Shown: positions 19,009-28,704 of the stretch, piece by piece
Layout of the letters: every line of letters begins with the position of its first letter
Position numbering within the stretch: position 1 is the stretch's first letter
Assembly: GCF_027359575.1 (NCBI RefSeq)
Contig: NZ_CP114784.1
Coordinates: 743,819-807,818, forward strand
Direction: 5' to 3'
Origin: Prochlorococcus marinus str. MIT 0917
GTDB taxonomy: Bacteria > Cyanobacteriota > Cyanobacteriia > PCC-6307 > Cyanobiaceae
Length of the DNA stretch: 64,000 nucleotides
Notes under the pieces: model-generated
The model's input: only the letters and a program-made list of their open reading frames with translations
What the model was told of the DNA's origin: nothing
The model's database searches: none
Program-made: the position numbers and the translations under genes

Positions 19009-21135
19009 ATGGAACCTAGTGATAAAGAGCAAGTAAAAAAGAAAGTGACTGAAGTAAAAACATTCTCAGTACCATTTCCTTTAAAAGAAATTAAAGAAAA
19101 TACAACTATTACTACGAACAATCCTTTCAAACCTTCTAAAGAACAAATAATTAATCAAGCATTTAAGTTTCACTCAGAAGGAAACATTTCAGAAGCAGTA
19201 AAATATTATCAACTTTTTATCAATCAAGGCTTCGAGGATTACAGAGTTTTTTCTAATTATGGAACAATTTTAAAAGATCTTGGTAAATTAAAAGAGGCAG
19301 AGTTATCTGCTCGCAAAGCTATTGAACTTAATCCTGATTTCGGAAAAGCATATTCCAATCTGGGAAGCATTTTGAATGATCTTGGCAAATCACAAGAAGC
19401 GGAATTATCGACTCGTAAAGCTATTGAACTTAATCCTAATTTTACAGAGGCTCATTCCAATCTAGGTAATGTATTGAGAGATCTTGGCAAATTACAAGAA
19501 GCGGAATTATCGACCCGTAAAGCTATTGAACTTAATCCTAATTTTACAGAGGCTCATTTCATTCTAGGTAATGTATTGAGAGATCTTGGTAAATTACAAG
19601 AAGCGGAATTATCGACCCGTAAAGCAATTGAACTTAATCCTAATTTTACAGAAGCTCATTCAAATCTTGGTAATATATTAAGTGATCTTGGTAAATTACA
19701 AGAAGCGGAATCATCGACTCGTAAAGCTATTAAACTTAATCCTAATTTTGCAGAAGCTCATTCAAATCTTGGTAATATATTGAGAGATCTTGGTAAATTA
19801 CAAGAAGCTGAATTATCAACTCGTAAAGCTATTAAACTTAATCCTAATTTTGCAGAGGCATATTCCAATCTAGGTAATGTATTAAGAGATCATGGCAACT
19901 TACAAGAAGCTGAATTATCAACTCGTAAAGCTATTAAACTCAATCCTAATTTTGCAGAGGCATATTCCAATTTGGGAAACATATTGAGCGATCTTGGTAA
20001 ATTAAAGGAAGCAGAATTATCCCAAATAAAGGCAATTGAAATCAAACCTAATTTATCAAAAGCATATTACAATCTAGGGACTATACAAAAATATCTTGGG
20101 AAATTAGAAGAAGCTGAAATATCACAGCGTAAAGCAATTGAACTGAAACCTGATTTTGCAGAGGCATATTCTAATCTTGCCAATCTTCTTTTACAAAGAA
20201 TGAAATTTAAAGAGGGTTGGGATTATTATGAATGGAGATGGCAAGTAAATGAGAAGGACAATTATATTGGAGAAAAATTAGTGACATCAAAACCTGAGTG
20301 GTCTCTAATCGATAAAGGTAGGGTTTTGCTTTGGGGCGAGCAAGGAATAGGAGATCAAATTCTATTTACATCTTTAATACCTGAATTAGTACAAAAAGTT
20401 GATAAATTAATTATTAAAGTTGATAAAAGATTAATTCCTTTATTGCAAAGATCTTTCGATAGGAATATAATTTATTTTGATCAAAATGATTTTGTTAGTG
20501 AAGATAAATATGATTTCCAAATTGCAATGGGTTCCCTTCCTAGGTTACTAAGAACTAACAAAGAAAGTTTAGCAAAAAATAATAAGCCATATTTAAAAGT
20601 AGATGATAAAAAGTCTCATAATTTTAGAAAGCAATTAAGACATTCACAATTTAAAAAAATTATAGGTATTTCTTGGAAATCAATGTCAAGATTTAATAAA
20701 GATAAATCATTATCTCTTGAAGAATTTATTCTCGGAATTTATTCTCCATCATTTTGTTTTGTTAATCTTCAGTATGGTAATACAACTGATGAAATAATTA
20801 ATTTAAAGAAAAAATATGATATTAATATTATTGAAATAGAAGAAGTTGATACTTTTAACGATATTGATGACCTTGCATCTCTAATAAATGCATGTGATCA
20901 AATAGTCAGCATTGAAAATTTAATCTCAGACCTCGCAGGTTCAATTGGTATCAATAGCTTAATTTTACTAAATCATAAAAGTCATTGGAGATCTGGACAA
21001 AATAATGATTACTCTTATTGGTTCCCATTGCAAAAGCTATTTAGAAAAAACCACTCTCAGACATGGGATAACGCTTTAAATCAAATCCAGAAAGATTTAA
21101 TTAACGAAAAAAACAATATTCAAACTTCCATTTAA
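19009..21135 (+). CDS. TPR protein with GT9-like glycosyltransferase domain (type 1)
   Basis: 708 residues. The N-terminal cassette is followed by ten TPR units (about 80-420), the last modified to NLLLQRMKFKEGWDYYEWRW, which leads into the catalytic part. From about 436 the sequence GRVLLWGEQGIGDQILFTSL matches the first Rossmann strand and glycine loop of GT9 (heptosyltransferase-like) enzymes, with IIGISWKSMSR and a C-terminal ACDQIVSIEN and SYWFPLQKLFRK. Members transfer sugars from nucleotide-activated donors; the donor here is unknown. The C-terminal half is very close to 42657-44372 and more distant from 30481-32181. ATG at 19009. Confidence 0.85.
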   Translation: MEPSDKEQVKKKVTEVKTFSVPFPLKEIKENTTITTNNPFKPSKEQIINQAFKFHSEGNISEAVKYYQLFINQGFEDYRVFSNYGTILKDLGKLKEAELSARKAIELNPDFGKAYSNLGSILNDLGKSQEAELSTRKAIELNPNFTEAHSNLGNVLRDLGKLQEAELSTRKAIELNPNFTEAHFILGNVLRDLGKLQEAELSTRKAIELNPNFTEAHSNLGNILSDLGKLQEAESSTRKAIKLNPNFAEAHSNLGNILRDLGKLQEAELSTRKAIKLNPNFAEAYSNLGNVLRDHGNLQEAELSTRKAIKLNPNFAEAYSNLGNILSDLGKLKEAELSQIKAIEIKPNLSKAYYNLGTIQKYLGKLEEAEISQRKAIELKPDFAEAYSNLANLLLQRMKFKEGWDYYEWRWQVNEKDNYIGEKLVTSKPEWSLIDKGRVLLWGEQGIGDQILFTSLIPELVQKVDKLIIKVDKRLIPLLQRSFDRNIIYFDQNDFVSEDKYDFQIAMGSLPRLLRTNKESLAKNNKPYLKVDDKKSHNFRKQLRHSQFKKIIGISWKSMSRFNKDKSLSLEEFILGIYSPSFCFVNLQYGNTTDEIINLKKKYDINIIEIEEVDTFNDIDDLASLINACDQIVSIENLISDLAGSIGINSLILLNHKSHWRSGQNNDYSYWFPLQKLFRKNHSQTWDNALNQIQKDLINEKNNIQTSI

Positions 21136-21234
21136 TTCTGGACTAATGACTTCCCGTTGGAGGGGACTAGACAACGGTTGCATTAAATAGGGTCAATAAC
21201 TATTGAAAGTTAAGAATTTAATGGCAAGATAAGT

Positions 21235-21240
21235 TATAAT
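21235..21240 (+). promoter_or_regulatory. Likely -10 box of second TPR-oxygenase gene
   Basis: A TATAAT whose last base is 35 bases before the GTG at 21275. The preceding 21138-21170 region carries a partial form of the repeated upstream module (tctggactaatgacttcc). Confidence 0.58.
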
Positions 21241-21274
21241 CAGGAAAAGTAGTTACCTTACAAAACCAATAGAT

Positions 21275-22786
21275 GTGATGGAGGGGAAAAGATCTAGAGA
21301 CCAAGCAGAATTTAAAGTAAAAACATTCCCTGTTCCAATTTCGTTAGGAGTAATAAAAGAAAAAAGTAGTAAAAATGATAAGCTAAATCAAGAAGAACTA
21401 ATTAATCAATCAATTAATATTCATATACAGGGAAACATTAAAGAGGCAACCAAATATTATAAATATTTAATAGATCAAGGAGTCAATGATTACAGGGTTT
21501 TCAGTAATTTAGGTAATATATTGAAAGGCCTTGGTAACTTAGATGAAGCAGAATTATATACTCGCAAAGCAATTGAAATTAATCCTAATGAAGCAAGTAT
21601 ATTATTCAATCTAGGAAATATTTTGAAAGATCTTGGTAACTTAGAAGAAGCAGAATTATATACTCTTAAATCTATAAAGATTAAACCTGATTTAGCTAAA
21701 GCTCATTTTTGTCTTGGATTAATATCAAATAGACAAGGTGATCCTTACAAAGCAATAGAAGCTTTTAAAAAAACAATAAAATTTTCACCTGATAACTTAG
21801 ATGCCATATTAAGCCTAGGGTCCACCTTAATAGATATAAGAAAAAATGAAGAAGGGAAAAAATATCTAATGAATATATTAGATATTAAACCTAATAAAGA
21901 TATAAACAAAGAAAGAATTAATTTACTAAATACTATTCAACAAAAGGCTTTATATAAATTAACCCACTGTCTTTTTCATGAAGGTGATTTTACATCTTCA
22001 AGAGAACTTCTTGGAAAATTAACAGTTGATGAATATTATTATAGCTATAATATAGCATGCTTGCTAGGACTTGATACTACTAAGGATTTCTATAATGCCT
22101 ACAAAATAATATCTGAGAAAAATATATGTAATTCAATAATCGGATCAGTTATTGATCATTCTAATATAATTTATGGTGAAAAAAATAATTCAACCTTTTG
22201 CAATGAAGCTATTGATTATATAATGCATAAAAACTTAAATGAAGAAGAATTTCCAACAAATATGTGTGATTCTCTTATCTCATTTCTACATCAAGATAAC
22301 AACAAAGCAAAAGTTAGGAATGGATTAAATAATATATCTCAAACAAAAGGAAATATCTTTTCATTAGATTATACTTTCATAAAGGACTTAAAGAAATTAA
22401 TCGAAAATCAAATAAATAATTATAGACATCTTTTTAGAGATAGTAAAGAGGGTTTTATAAAGAATTGGCCTGAAAATTATAGCTTGGGTGGCTGGCTATT
22501 AGATACCAAGCCTGGTGGTTTACTAAAGCCTCATATGCATGAAGGAGCATGGCTAAGTGGCTCATTTTATTTAAAAGTTCCAAAGAAAAACAATGACGAA
22601 GGTAATATTGTCTTCAGTCCTAAAGGTCCACTTTATCCTGACAAAGGAAAGCTTTTCCCTGAGAAAGTATTAACAATAAAATCAAGAGATATATGTATTT
22701 TTCCCTCTTCATTATTTCATTATACTATCCCTTTTAAAAGCTCAGAAGAGAGAATTTGTTTTGTTTTTGACATTATGCCATTTTGA
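21275..22786 (+). CDS. TPR protein with C-terminal putative 2OG-Fe(II) oxygenase (second copy)
   Basis: 503 residues. The N-terminal cassette (VKTFPVPISLGVIKEK) is followed by only four clear TPR units (about 80-215), then a long linker. The C-terminal oxygenase is marked by HMHEGAWLSGSFYLK near 420 and CIFPSSLFHYTIPFKSSEER near 475-490. The two motifs correspond one for one with those of 14242-16032 (HIHPGGWLSG, FPSSLHHRTIPF), but the middle differs strongly, so this is an old paralogue. The GTG at 21275 is chosen because it aligns with the other family starts; an ATG follows immediately at 21278. Confidence 0.8.
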   Translation: MMEGKRSRDQAEFKVKTFPVPISLGVIKEKSSKNDKLNQEELINQSINIHIQGNIKEATKYYKYLIDQGVNDYRVFSNLGNILKGLGNLDEAELYTRKAIEINPNEASILFNLGNILKDLGNLEEAELYTLKSIKIKPDLAKAHFCLGLISNRQGDPYKAIEAFKKTIKFSPDNLDAILSLGSTLIDIRKNEEGKKYLMNILDIKPNKDINKERINLLNTIQQKALYKLTHCLFHEGDFTSSRELLGKLTVDEYYYSYNIACLLGLDTTKDFYNAYKIISEKNICNSIIGSVIDHSNIIYGEKNNSTFCNEAIDYIMHKNLNEEEFPTNMCDSLISFLHQDNNKAKVRNGLNNISQTKGNIFSLDYTFIKDLKKLIENQINNYRHLFRDSKEGFIKNWPENYSLGGWLLDTKPGGLLKPHMHEGAWLSGSFYLKVPKKNNDEGNIVFSPKGPLYPDKGKLFPEKVLTIKSRDICIFPSSLFHYTIPFKSSEERICFVFDIMPF

Positions 22787-22924
22787 ATAATAGATATTTC
22801 TCACTAAAGTATTGGATGTATAATCAGAATTCAATCCAACCAGTTAAGTTATTAAAAAAACACAATTTAAAAACCTGGAATGGGCTATTAAAATCTATAA
22901 AGAAAAATTAAACCTTCTAAATAA

Positions 22925-23455
22925 ATGACCAATCCATTTATGGGAATAGTCTCAGATATAAAATTGATAGCGATGGATTTTGATGGAGTACTTTCTGATG
23001 GAGGAATTTATATTGATTCGAAAGGCAATGAGATGAAAAGATTTGATGTAAAGGATGGTATGGGAATAAAACTACTTCAAGCAAATGGCTTCCATATTGC
23101 TTTAATTTCAGGATCTAAAAGTAATACTATACACGAACGGGCTAATTCATTGAAAATTGATATTGTTCTGAAAGGGGTGGAAAATAAACTGTTTGCGATA
23201 AATAAAGTTCAGAAAGAATTAAATATAATTCCACAACAAACTATTTTTCTAGGTGATGATGTAAATGACCTTTTAGTATTACCTGCAGTTAAAATGTTTT
23301 TAACTCCTGCTAATGCTCATCCTGCTTGTATCAAAAACGCATACTGGACAGGATCATTAAAGGGTGGAGAAGGATTCATAAGAGAGTTCACTGACTTATT
23401 TTTACTAGCACTAAATATAAATCCACTATTACCATTTGAGACATGTAATAATTAG
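22925..23455 (+). CDS. kdsC: 3-deoxy-D-manno-octulosonate 8-phosphate phosphatase (KdsC-type HAD)
   Basis: 176 residues, typical for the cap-less KdsC group of HAD phosphatases. The motif I segment is MDFDGVLSDGGIYID (nucleophile Asp and second Asp), motif II is LISGSKS, and motif IV is IFLGDDVNDL. RFDVKDGMGIKLL is characteristic of KdsC and related sugar phosphatases. It would remove phosphate from KDO-8-phosphate, the step after KdsA (32292-33179, about 9 kb away). A related nonulosonate phosphatase is the main alternative. It lies 138 bases after the TPR-oxygenase. Confidence 0.85.
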   Translation: MTNPFMGIVSDIKLIAMDFDGVLSDGGIYIDSKGNEMKRFDVKDGMGIKLLQANGFHIALISGSKSNTIHERANSLKIDIVLKGVENKLFAINKVQKELNIIPQQTIFLGDDVNDLLVLPAVKMFLTPANAHPACIKNAYWTGSLKGGEGFIREFTDLFLLALNINPLLPFETCNN

Positions 23456-24055
23456 ATTAATACATATTTTAGTTCTTATGAATAAATGAAATCTGGTAAT
23501 TTTAATTTGTAAAGACCTTACTAATTTGAGGATTTTTGAATATTTATAAGTTTATATATTTTTCCCGTATTATTCTAAGAAACTAACTTGGCCTAAAAAA
23601 AATAATCAAAATCGATAAAAGAGCTATATCTTAAAGAAAATAGTTTCAAATCAATAGAATAATGCAAAACACTTAAACTTCATAAATAGAGAATTTTTAT
23701 ACTAGATAACAGCTATTTATATAAGGATAAATGCAGTAATTGCTTTTGAAGCATAAACATACTTAGAGAATAATTTTTAGTTCTGCCATAAATTGTGAGA
23801 AATTATTTATAACTAAAAAATCCTATTAATTAAAATCAACTTCATGAATTTAACCTTATAATTGCCTTTCATTTGACATACAAACTAAGCCATGGTCGTA
23901 AATAATTGATATGAATAGCTATCAATATGAAGAAAAATTATAGATCAAAAACTACATATACCAAAATACACCCTTGTACACACTATAGGAAAAAGATGAT
24001 GTGATAAATCTATAGCGAGCTATAATGCTAAAAATTAGATCCTGATATAAAATCG
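23456..24055. other. Intergenic region, AT-rich
   Basis: 600 bases without a supported gene. Stops are frequent in all frames and no long inverted repeat is seen. A TATAAT at 24021-24026, 30 bases before the ATG at 24056, is the likely -10 box of the next TPR gene. Confidence 0.5.
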
Positions 24056-26926
24056 ATGGATGTGAATAAGATGCAAACACATAAAAAAGAAGGAATATCT
24101 AAAGCAAAAACATTCACAATTCCTTTTACTTTACAAGAAATCAAAGATAATAGTATTATTATTACTAGTAGTGAGTCTAAACTCTCTAAAGAAAAAATAA
24201 TTAAGCAAGCATTTAAATCTCATTCTGAAAATAATATTCCAGAAGCAGTAAAATATTATCAACTGTTTATTAATCAAGGCTTCGAGGATTCCAGGGTTTT
24301 CTCAAATTATGGAATTATCTTAAAAGGTTTTGGAAAATTAAAAGAAGCAGAATTATTATACCGAAAAGCAATTAAAATCAACCCTGAATTCTCTGATGCC
24401 TATTTGAATTTAGGAGATTTACTTAGAGATATTGGTGAATTAAAAGACGCAGAAATATATACTAATAAAGCGATATCAATCAATCCTAATTTTGCAGATG
24501 CTCATTGTAATCTGGGAAGTATCTTAAGAGATGTTGGTAAATCGCATGAAGCTGAAATTGCATATATTAAAGCTATTGAAATTAATCCTAATTTTACAGA
24601 GGCTTATTTATATTTAGGAAATATATTAAGAGATCGGGGAAACTTGCAAGAAGCTGAATCATATACTCGCAAAGCTATTGAAATCAGGCCTGATTGTGCT
24701 GATGCTCATTGCAATCTGGGAAGCATATTGAAAGATCATGGCAAATTAGAAGATGCGGAAATAGCATGTCTTAAAGCTATTGAACTTGCTCCTGATTTAG
24801 CCTTTGCTCATCTAAATCTGGGAAGCATATTTAAAGATCTTGGCAAATTACAAGAAGCAGAATTATCAACACGAAAAGCAATTGAATTAAAACCTGATTT
24901 TACTAATGCTCATTTACATCTGGGAAATATATTGAGAGATCTTGGCAAATTACAAGAAGCAGAATTATCAACACGAAAAGCAATTGAATTAAAACCTGAT
25001 TTTAGTTATGCTCATTTACATCTGGGAAATATATTGAGAGATCTTGGCAAGTTAAAAGAAGCTGAATTATCAACACGAAAAGCAATTGAACTGACACCTA
25101 AATCAGCAGATGCTCATTTAAATCTGGGAAATATATTGAGAGATCTTGGCAAAACAGAACAAGCCGAATTGTCATACCGAAATGCAATTAACATTAAACC
25201 TGATTTCGCAAATGCATATTCCAATCTTGGAAACATTTTAAGAGAGCTTCGTAAATCACAAGAAGCTGAATTATATACTCGTAAAGCTATTAAACTTGTG
25301 CCTGATTTCGCAGAGTTTCATTCCAATCTTGGAAACATATTAAGAGATCTTGGCAACTTAAAAGAAGCGGAAATTTCATATCTTAAAGCTATTGAACTTA
25401 ATCCTGATTTAGGAATTGCACATAATAACCTTGGAAACATTTTAGGAGAGCTTAGTAAATTACAAGAAGCAGAATTATATACTCGTAAAGCTATTAAACT
25501 TATGCCTGATAACGTTAATGCTTATAACAATCTTGGAAACATATTAAGGGATCTTGAAAAACTTGATGATGCAATAAATATATACAAAAAAGCAATAAAA
25601 TTAAACAATCAATCATCAAGGGCGAAGCTTGGTTTAATTGAAACCAAAGGCCATATCTGCGACTGGAGTGATCTAGATATACAAACCATTTGGCTAAAGA
25701 ATCTTGGTATTGAAGGATCTTCTACTTCACCATTTGGATTACTTTATTTTGAAGATAATCCATTGAATAATTTAAAAAGAAGTAAAAAATATTTTAAAGA
25801 AAATTTTTATCGACCAACTAAAAAAATAAAACATACTAAAAAAAATATAATTCATATAGGTTATTTCTCTGCTGATTTCCGGATGCATCCTGTAATGCAA
25901 CTAATTGCTCCCTTACTTGAGTTGCATGATAAATCTAGGTTTAAAATATATTTATACTCATTTGTTAAAATAGAAGATGAATATACTGAAAGAGCAAGAA
26001 ATTCTGGATGCATATTTAGAAACATAAGCGAGTTTAATAATACCGAAGCTATAGCTTTAGCAAGAAGTGACGAAATTGATATTGCTGTAGATCTGATGGG
26101 TTATACAAAACACAATAGGTTTAATATATTTTCTTCGAGAGTCGCACCTATTCAAATAAATTATTTGGGATATCCTTCTACTGTTGGTTCTAATATTATT
26201 GATTATATTATTGCAGATAAAATTGTAATCCCAGATAATTATGAAAAATTCTACGCAGAAAAGATACTAAGAATGCCAAATTGTTATATATGTAATGATG
26301 ATAAAATCAAAATAGATAAAAAACTTATTTCTCGAAAAGATTTCAACCTACCTGAGAAAGGATTTATCTTTACTTGCTTTAATAATAATAAAAAAATCAC
26401 ACCCAAAGAGTTTGATATTTGGATGAGATTACTAATTAAAATAAAAGGAAGTGTACTTTGGTTGAAACAGCCAAATAAATTAGCGACTGATAATTTGTAT
26501 AGAGAAGCAGAGAAAAGAAATGTAGATCCAAAACGTTTAATCTTCGCAAATCCAGTTAAATTTAATTTACATTTAGCAAGACACTCTCTTGGAGATCTTG
26601 GACTTGATACTTTTAACTTTAATGGTCATAAAACAACTTTTGATGCATTAAGTGCAGGATTACCAGTCCTAACAAAAATTGGAGAAAACTTTGTGGCAAG
26701 AGTTTCATCAAGTCTATTAAATTCAATAGGCTTGCCAGAACTAATTACATATAATGAAAATGAATATGAAGAAACAGCATTACGACTAGCAAATAATAGT
26801 GATGAACTTTTTAAATTAAAATCTAAGCTATCAAAACTAATGAAAGAACCAACACATTTTTCTTCAAAATTATATACTCAAGATCTTGAAACTATTTATC
26901 ATAATCTTGTTCGAAAATCATTTTAG
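24056..26926 (+). CDS. Large TPR protein with OGT/SPINDLY-like (GT41) domain
   Basis: 956 residues, the longest of the family. The cassette (AKTFTIPFTLQEIKDNS) is followed by thirteen TPR units (about 85-525) and a linker ending in SSTSPFGLLYFEDNPL. The GT41 domain begins near 598 (IHIGYFSADFRMHPVMQL); FTCFNNNKKI near 772 holds the expected UDP-contacting Lys, and NGHKTTFDALSAG near 856 keeps the His-x-Thr found in eukaryotic OGT but replaced in the 7318 and 47564 proteins. Its last 730 bases are nearly identical to 61725-62453, and its TPR part near 25216-25450 is nearly identical to 63487-63720. It is followed 46 bases later by a GDP-mannose hydrolase. Confidence 0.9.
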   Translation: MDVNKMQTHKKEGISKAKTFTIPFTLQEIKDNSIIITSSESKLSKEKIIKQAFKSHSENNIPEAVKYYQLFINQGFEDSRVFSNYGIILKGFGKLKEAELLYRKAIKINPEFSDAYLNLGDLLRDIGELKDAEIYTNKAISINPNFADAHCNLGSILRDVGKSHEAEIAYIKAIEINPNFTEAYLYLGNILRDRGNLQEAESYTRKAIEIRPDCADAHCNLGSILKDHGKLEDAEIACLKAIELAPDLAFAHLNLGSIFKDLGKLQEAELSTRKAIELKPDFTNAHLHLGNILRDLGKLQEAELSTRKAIELKPDFSYAHLHLGNILRDLGKLKEAELSTRKAIELTPKSADAHLNLGNILRDLGKTEQAELSYRNAINIKPDFANAYSNLGNILRELRKSQEAELYTRKAIKLVPDFAEFHSNLGNILRDLGNLKEAEISYLKAIELNPDLGIAHNNLGNILGELSKLQEAELYTRKAIKLMPDNVNAYNNLGNILRDLEKLDDAINIYKKAIKLNNQSSRAKLGLIETKGHICDWSDLDIQTIWLKNLGIEGSSTSPFGLLYFEDNPLNNLKRSKKYFKENFYRPTKKIKHTKKNIIHIGYFSADFRMHPVMQLIAPLLELHDKSRFKIYLYSFVKIEDEYTERARNSGCIFRNISEFNNTEAIALARSDEIDIAVDLMGYTKHNRFNIFSSRVAPIQINYLGYPSTVGSNIIDYIIADKIVIPDNYEKFYAEKILRMPNCYICNDDKIKIDKKLISRKDFNLPEKGFIFTCFNNNKKITPKEFDIWMRLLIKIKGSVLWLKQPNKLATDNLYREAEKRNVDPKRLIFANPVKFNLHLARHSLGDLGLDTFNFNGHKTTFDALSAGLPVLTKIGENFVARVSSSLLNSIGLPELITYNENEYEETALRLANNSDELFKLKSKLSKLMKEPTHFSSKLYTQDLETIYHNLVRKSF

Positions 26927-26972
26927 TCTTCGCTTTTGAAAGTGTTAAAGTAGTTAAGTTGATAATTTCTTC

Positions 26973-27464
26973 ATGCTTACAAAAAAATTACCTGAAGAGA
27001 TCTGGAGAACCTGTGTAGATTCAATACCAATATTTGGTATTGATATGATTATATTTTCCCGAAGATATGGAGTGTTAATGGGCTATAGAATTAATAATCC
27101 AGCAAAAGGTAAACTTTTTGTCCCAGGTGGAAGAATTTATAAAAACGAAAGAATTATAGATGCTTTTAATAGAATATTACTAAGTGAAACAGGTTTAACT
27201 TTCCCCTTTAATAAAACGACTTCAATGGGTTTATACGAACACTTTTATAATGTTACATATTGGTCTACCTTAGAAAGCAGTACCCATTATATTATAGAAG
27301 CAAGATTAATTGAAGTTGAACAAGAGAATATTAAACTAAACATAAATTTAAATGAGCAACATTCAAATTTCGAATGGATTTCTCTGGAAGATATGGCATC
27401 AAAGGCTATTCATTCCTATTCAAAAATGTATTTAAATAAAATCAAAGATCTAAAATTTAATTAA
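26973..27464 (+). CDS. gmm: GDP-mannose mannosyl hydrolase (Nudix)
   Basis: 163 residues. The modified Nudix box runs VPGGRIYKNERIIDAF then NRILLSETG. It lacks the complete canonical REUXEE pattern, as is typical for the Gmm/WcaH subgroup. WSTLESSTHYIIEARL and FEWISLEDM also fit. Gmm hydrolyses GDP-mannose and related GDP-hexoses with inversion and is usually found in fucose or colitose clusters. It is convergent with, and next to, two genes of GDP-sugar chemistry (27502 and 28705). Confidence 0.82.
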   Translation: MLTKKLPEEIWRTCVDSIPIFGIDMIIFSRRYGVLMGYRINNPAKGKLFVPGGRIYKNERIIDAFNRILLSETGLTFPFNKTTSMGLYEHFYNVTYWSTLESSTHYIIEARLIEVEQENIKLNINLNEQHSNFEWISLEDMASKAIHSYSKMYLNKIKDLKFN

Positions 27465-27501
27465 TCAATTTATTTAGAAAAAATCTAATTCAATATAAAT
27501 C

Positions 27502-28674
27502 TCATATAAAATTGTAGGGTTCTGCAACTTTTTTAAATTCAGTACATATTCTCTGAACATCGCTTTTATCTATATCTGCATTAACAGGAAGATAAATTCC
27601 ATATAAATGAATTTGATCAGCATATTTCAGAGAAGTACTTTTGCCGCTATATTCATTCCAAAACGGTTGTTGACCAATACTTCCAGCAATAAGAGGCCTA
27701 CTTTCAATATTTTTTTTCTTTAAATGAATCCAAACCTCCTCAGGATTTTTTACTAAAGTAGCATAGGCAAAACTTGAAATAAAATCGTTAGATGATTCTT
27801 GACACCAAAAGTTTGAAAGTTCTTCCCTGTATTTATTAAAAACTATTGATCGCTTTGAGCAATATTCATCTAAAATACTCATCTGCATCAGGCCCAAAAA
27901 TGCATTCAATTCAGTAGATCTTAAGTTATATCCAGGATAATAAAATGTATATAAGTCTCTAAAGTCTGAGGTGTTGTATTTTGATCTTAAATTCTCATGA
28001 AATTCAACATCGAGGTTTCTTCCCCAGCCATGAGTCCTTATTGACTTGCTTACTTGATTAAACTCATAATCATTGCTACAAAGACATCCTCCCTCAATTG
28101 TGGAAATATGATGACCATAAAAAAATGAAAATGTTGAGGCAAGACCAAATGATCCTAGGGATTTCCCAGAGATGGTAGAGCCTAATGATTGGCAAGTATC
28201 TTCAAGCAAACGTATATCAAATTCTTCGCAAATATCTAGTATTTTCTCAACAGATGAATTATGACCAAGAACATGAACTAAAATCAAAGTTCCAATATCC
28301 TCTTCCTTTATTAACTTATATAAATTATCAATATTAATACCTAGATTAATAGGATCAGCATCCAATAGATAAGGTTGATAACCTAATTGAATAAATGGTG
28401 ATACTGTTGTTGCCCATGACAAGGCTGGTATACCAACTTTTTTATTCCTTAGATCTTTAAAAAAAAGATTTGTAGTTGCCATTAACAAATTGGCAGAAGA
28501 GCCACTATTAACAAGAGTTGAATCATTTACTTGTATATATTTTGCAAATAAAGATTCAAATTCAATTACTTTCTCACCTTGAGTCAATCTTGGATAGGTT
28601 TTAATCCACTCGGATAATCTGTCTAGATGTTTTTTGGGTATTGTTTCTGAAGCTAAACCTATTTTTTTATTCAT
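27502..28674 (-). CDS. PLP-dependent GDP-4-keto-6-deoxymannose 3-dehydratase-like (ColD-like)
   Basis: 390 residues, the length of ColD (about 388). GSSANLLMATTNLFF and LEDTCQSLGS are the PLP-binding parts. The segment FSFFYGHHISTIEGG has His where aminotransferases have the Schiff-base Lys, which marks the ColD/E1 dehydrases. ColD removes the 3-hydroxyl of GDP-4-keto-6-deoxymannose during colitose synthesis. The upstream gene (28705-29625) resembles the epimerase/reductase that would finish the pathway, 30 bases away in the same direction. The first enzyme, GDP-mannose 4,6-dehydratase, is not in the window. Confidence 0.78.
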   Translation of the reverse strand: MNKKIGLASETIPKKHLDRLSEWIKTYPRLTQGEKVIEFESLFAKYIQVNDSTLVNSGSSANLLMATTNLFFKDLRNKKVGIPALSWATTVSPFIQLGYQPYLLDADPINLGINIDNLYKLIKEEDIGTLILVHVLGHNSSVEKILDICEEFDIRLLEDTCQSLGSTISGKSLGSFGLASTFSFFYGHHISTIEGGCLCSNDYEFNQVSKSIRTHGWGRNLDVEFHENLRSKYNTSDFRDLYTFYYPGYNLRSTELNAFLGLMQMSILDEYCSKRSIVFNKYREELSNFWCQESSNDFISSFAYATLVKNPEEVWIHLKKKNIESRPLIAGSIGQQPFWNEYSGKSTSLKYADQIHLYGIYLPVNADIDKSDVQRICTEFKKVAEPYNFI

Positions 28675-28704
28675 TTTTTATAAATCAAACATAATTGATA
28701 AATA

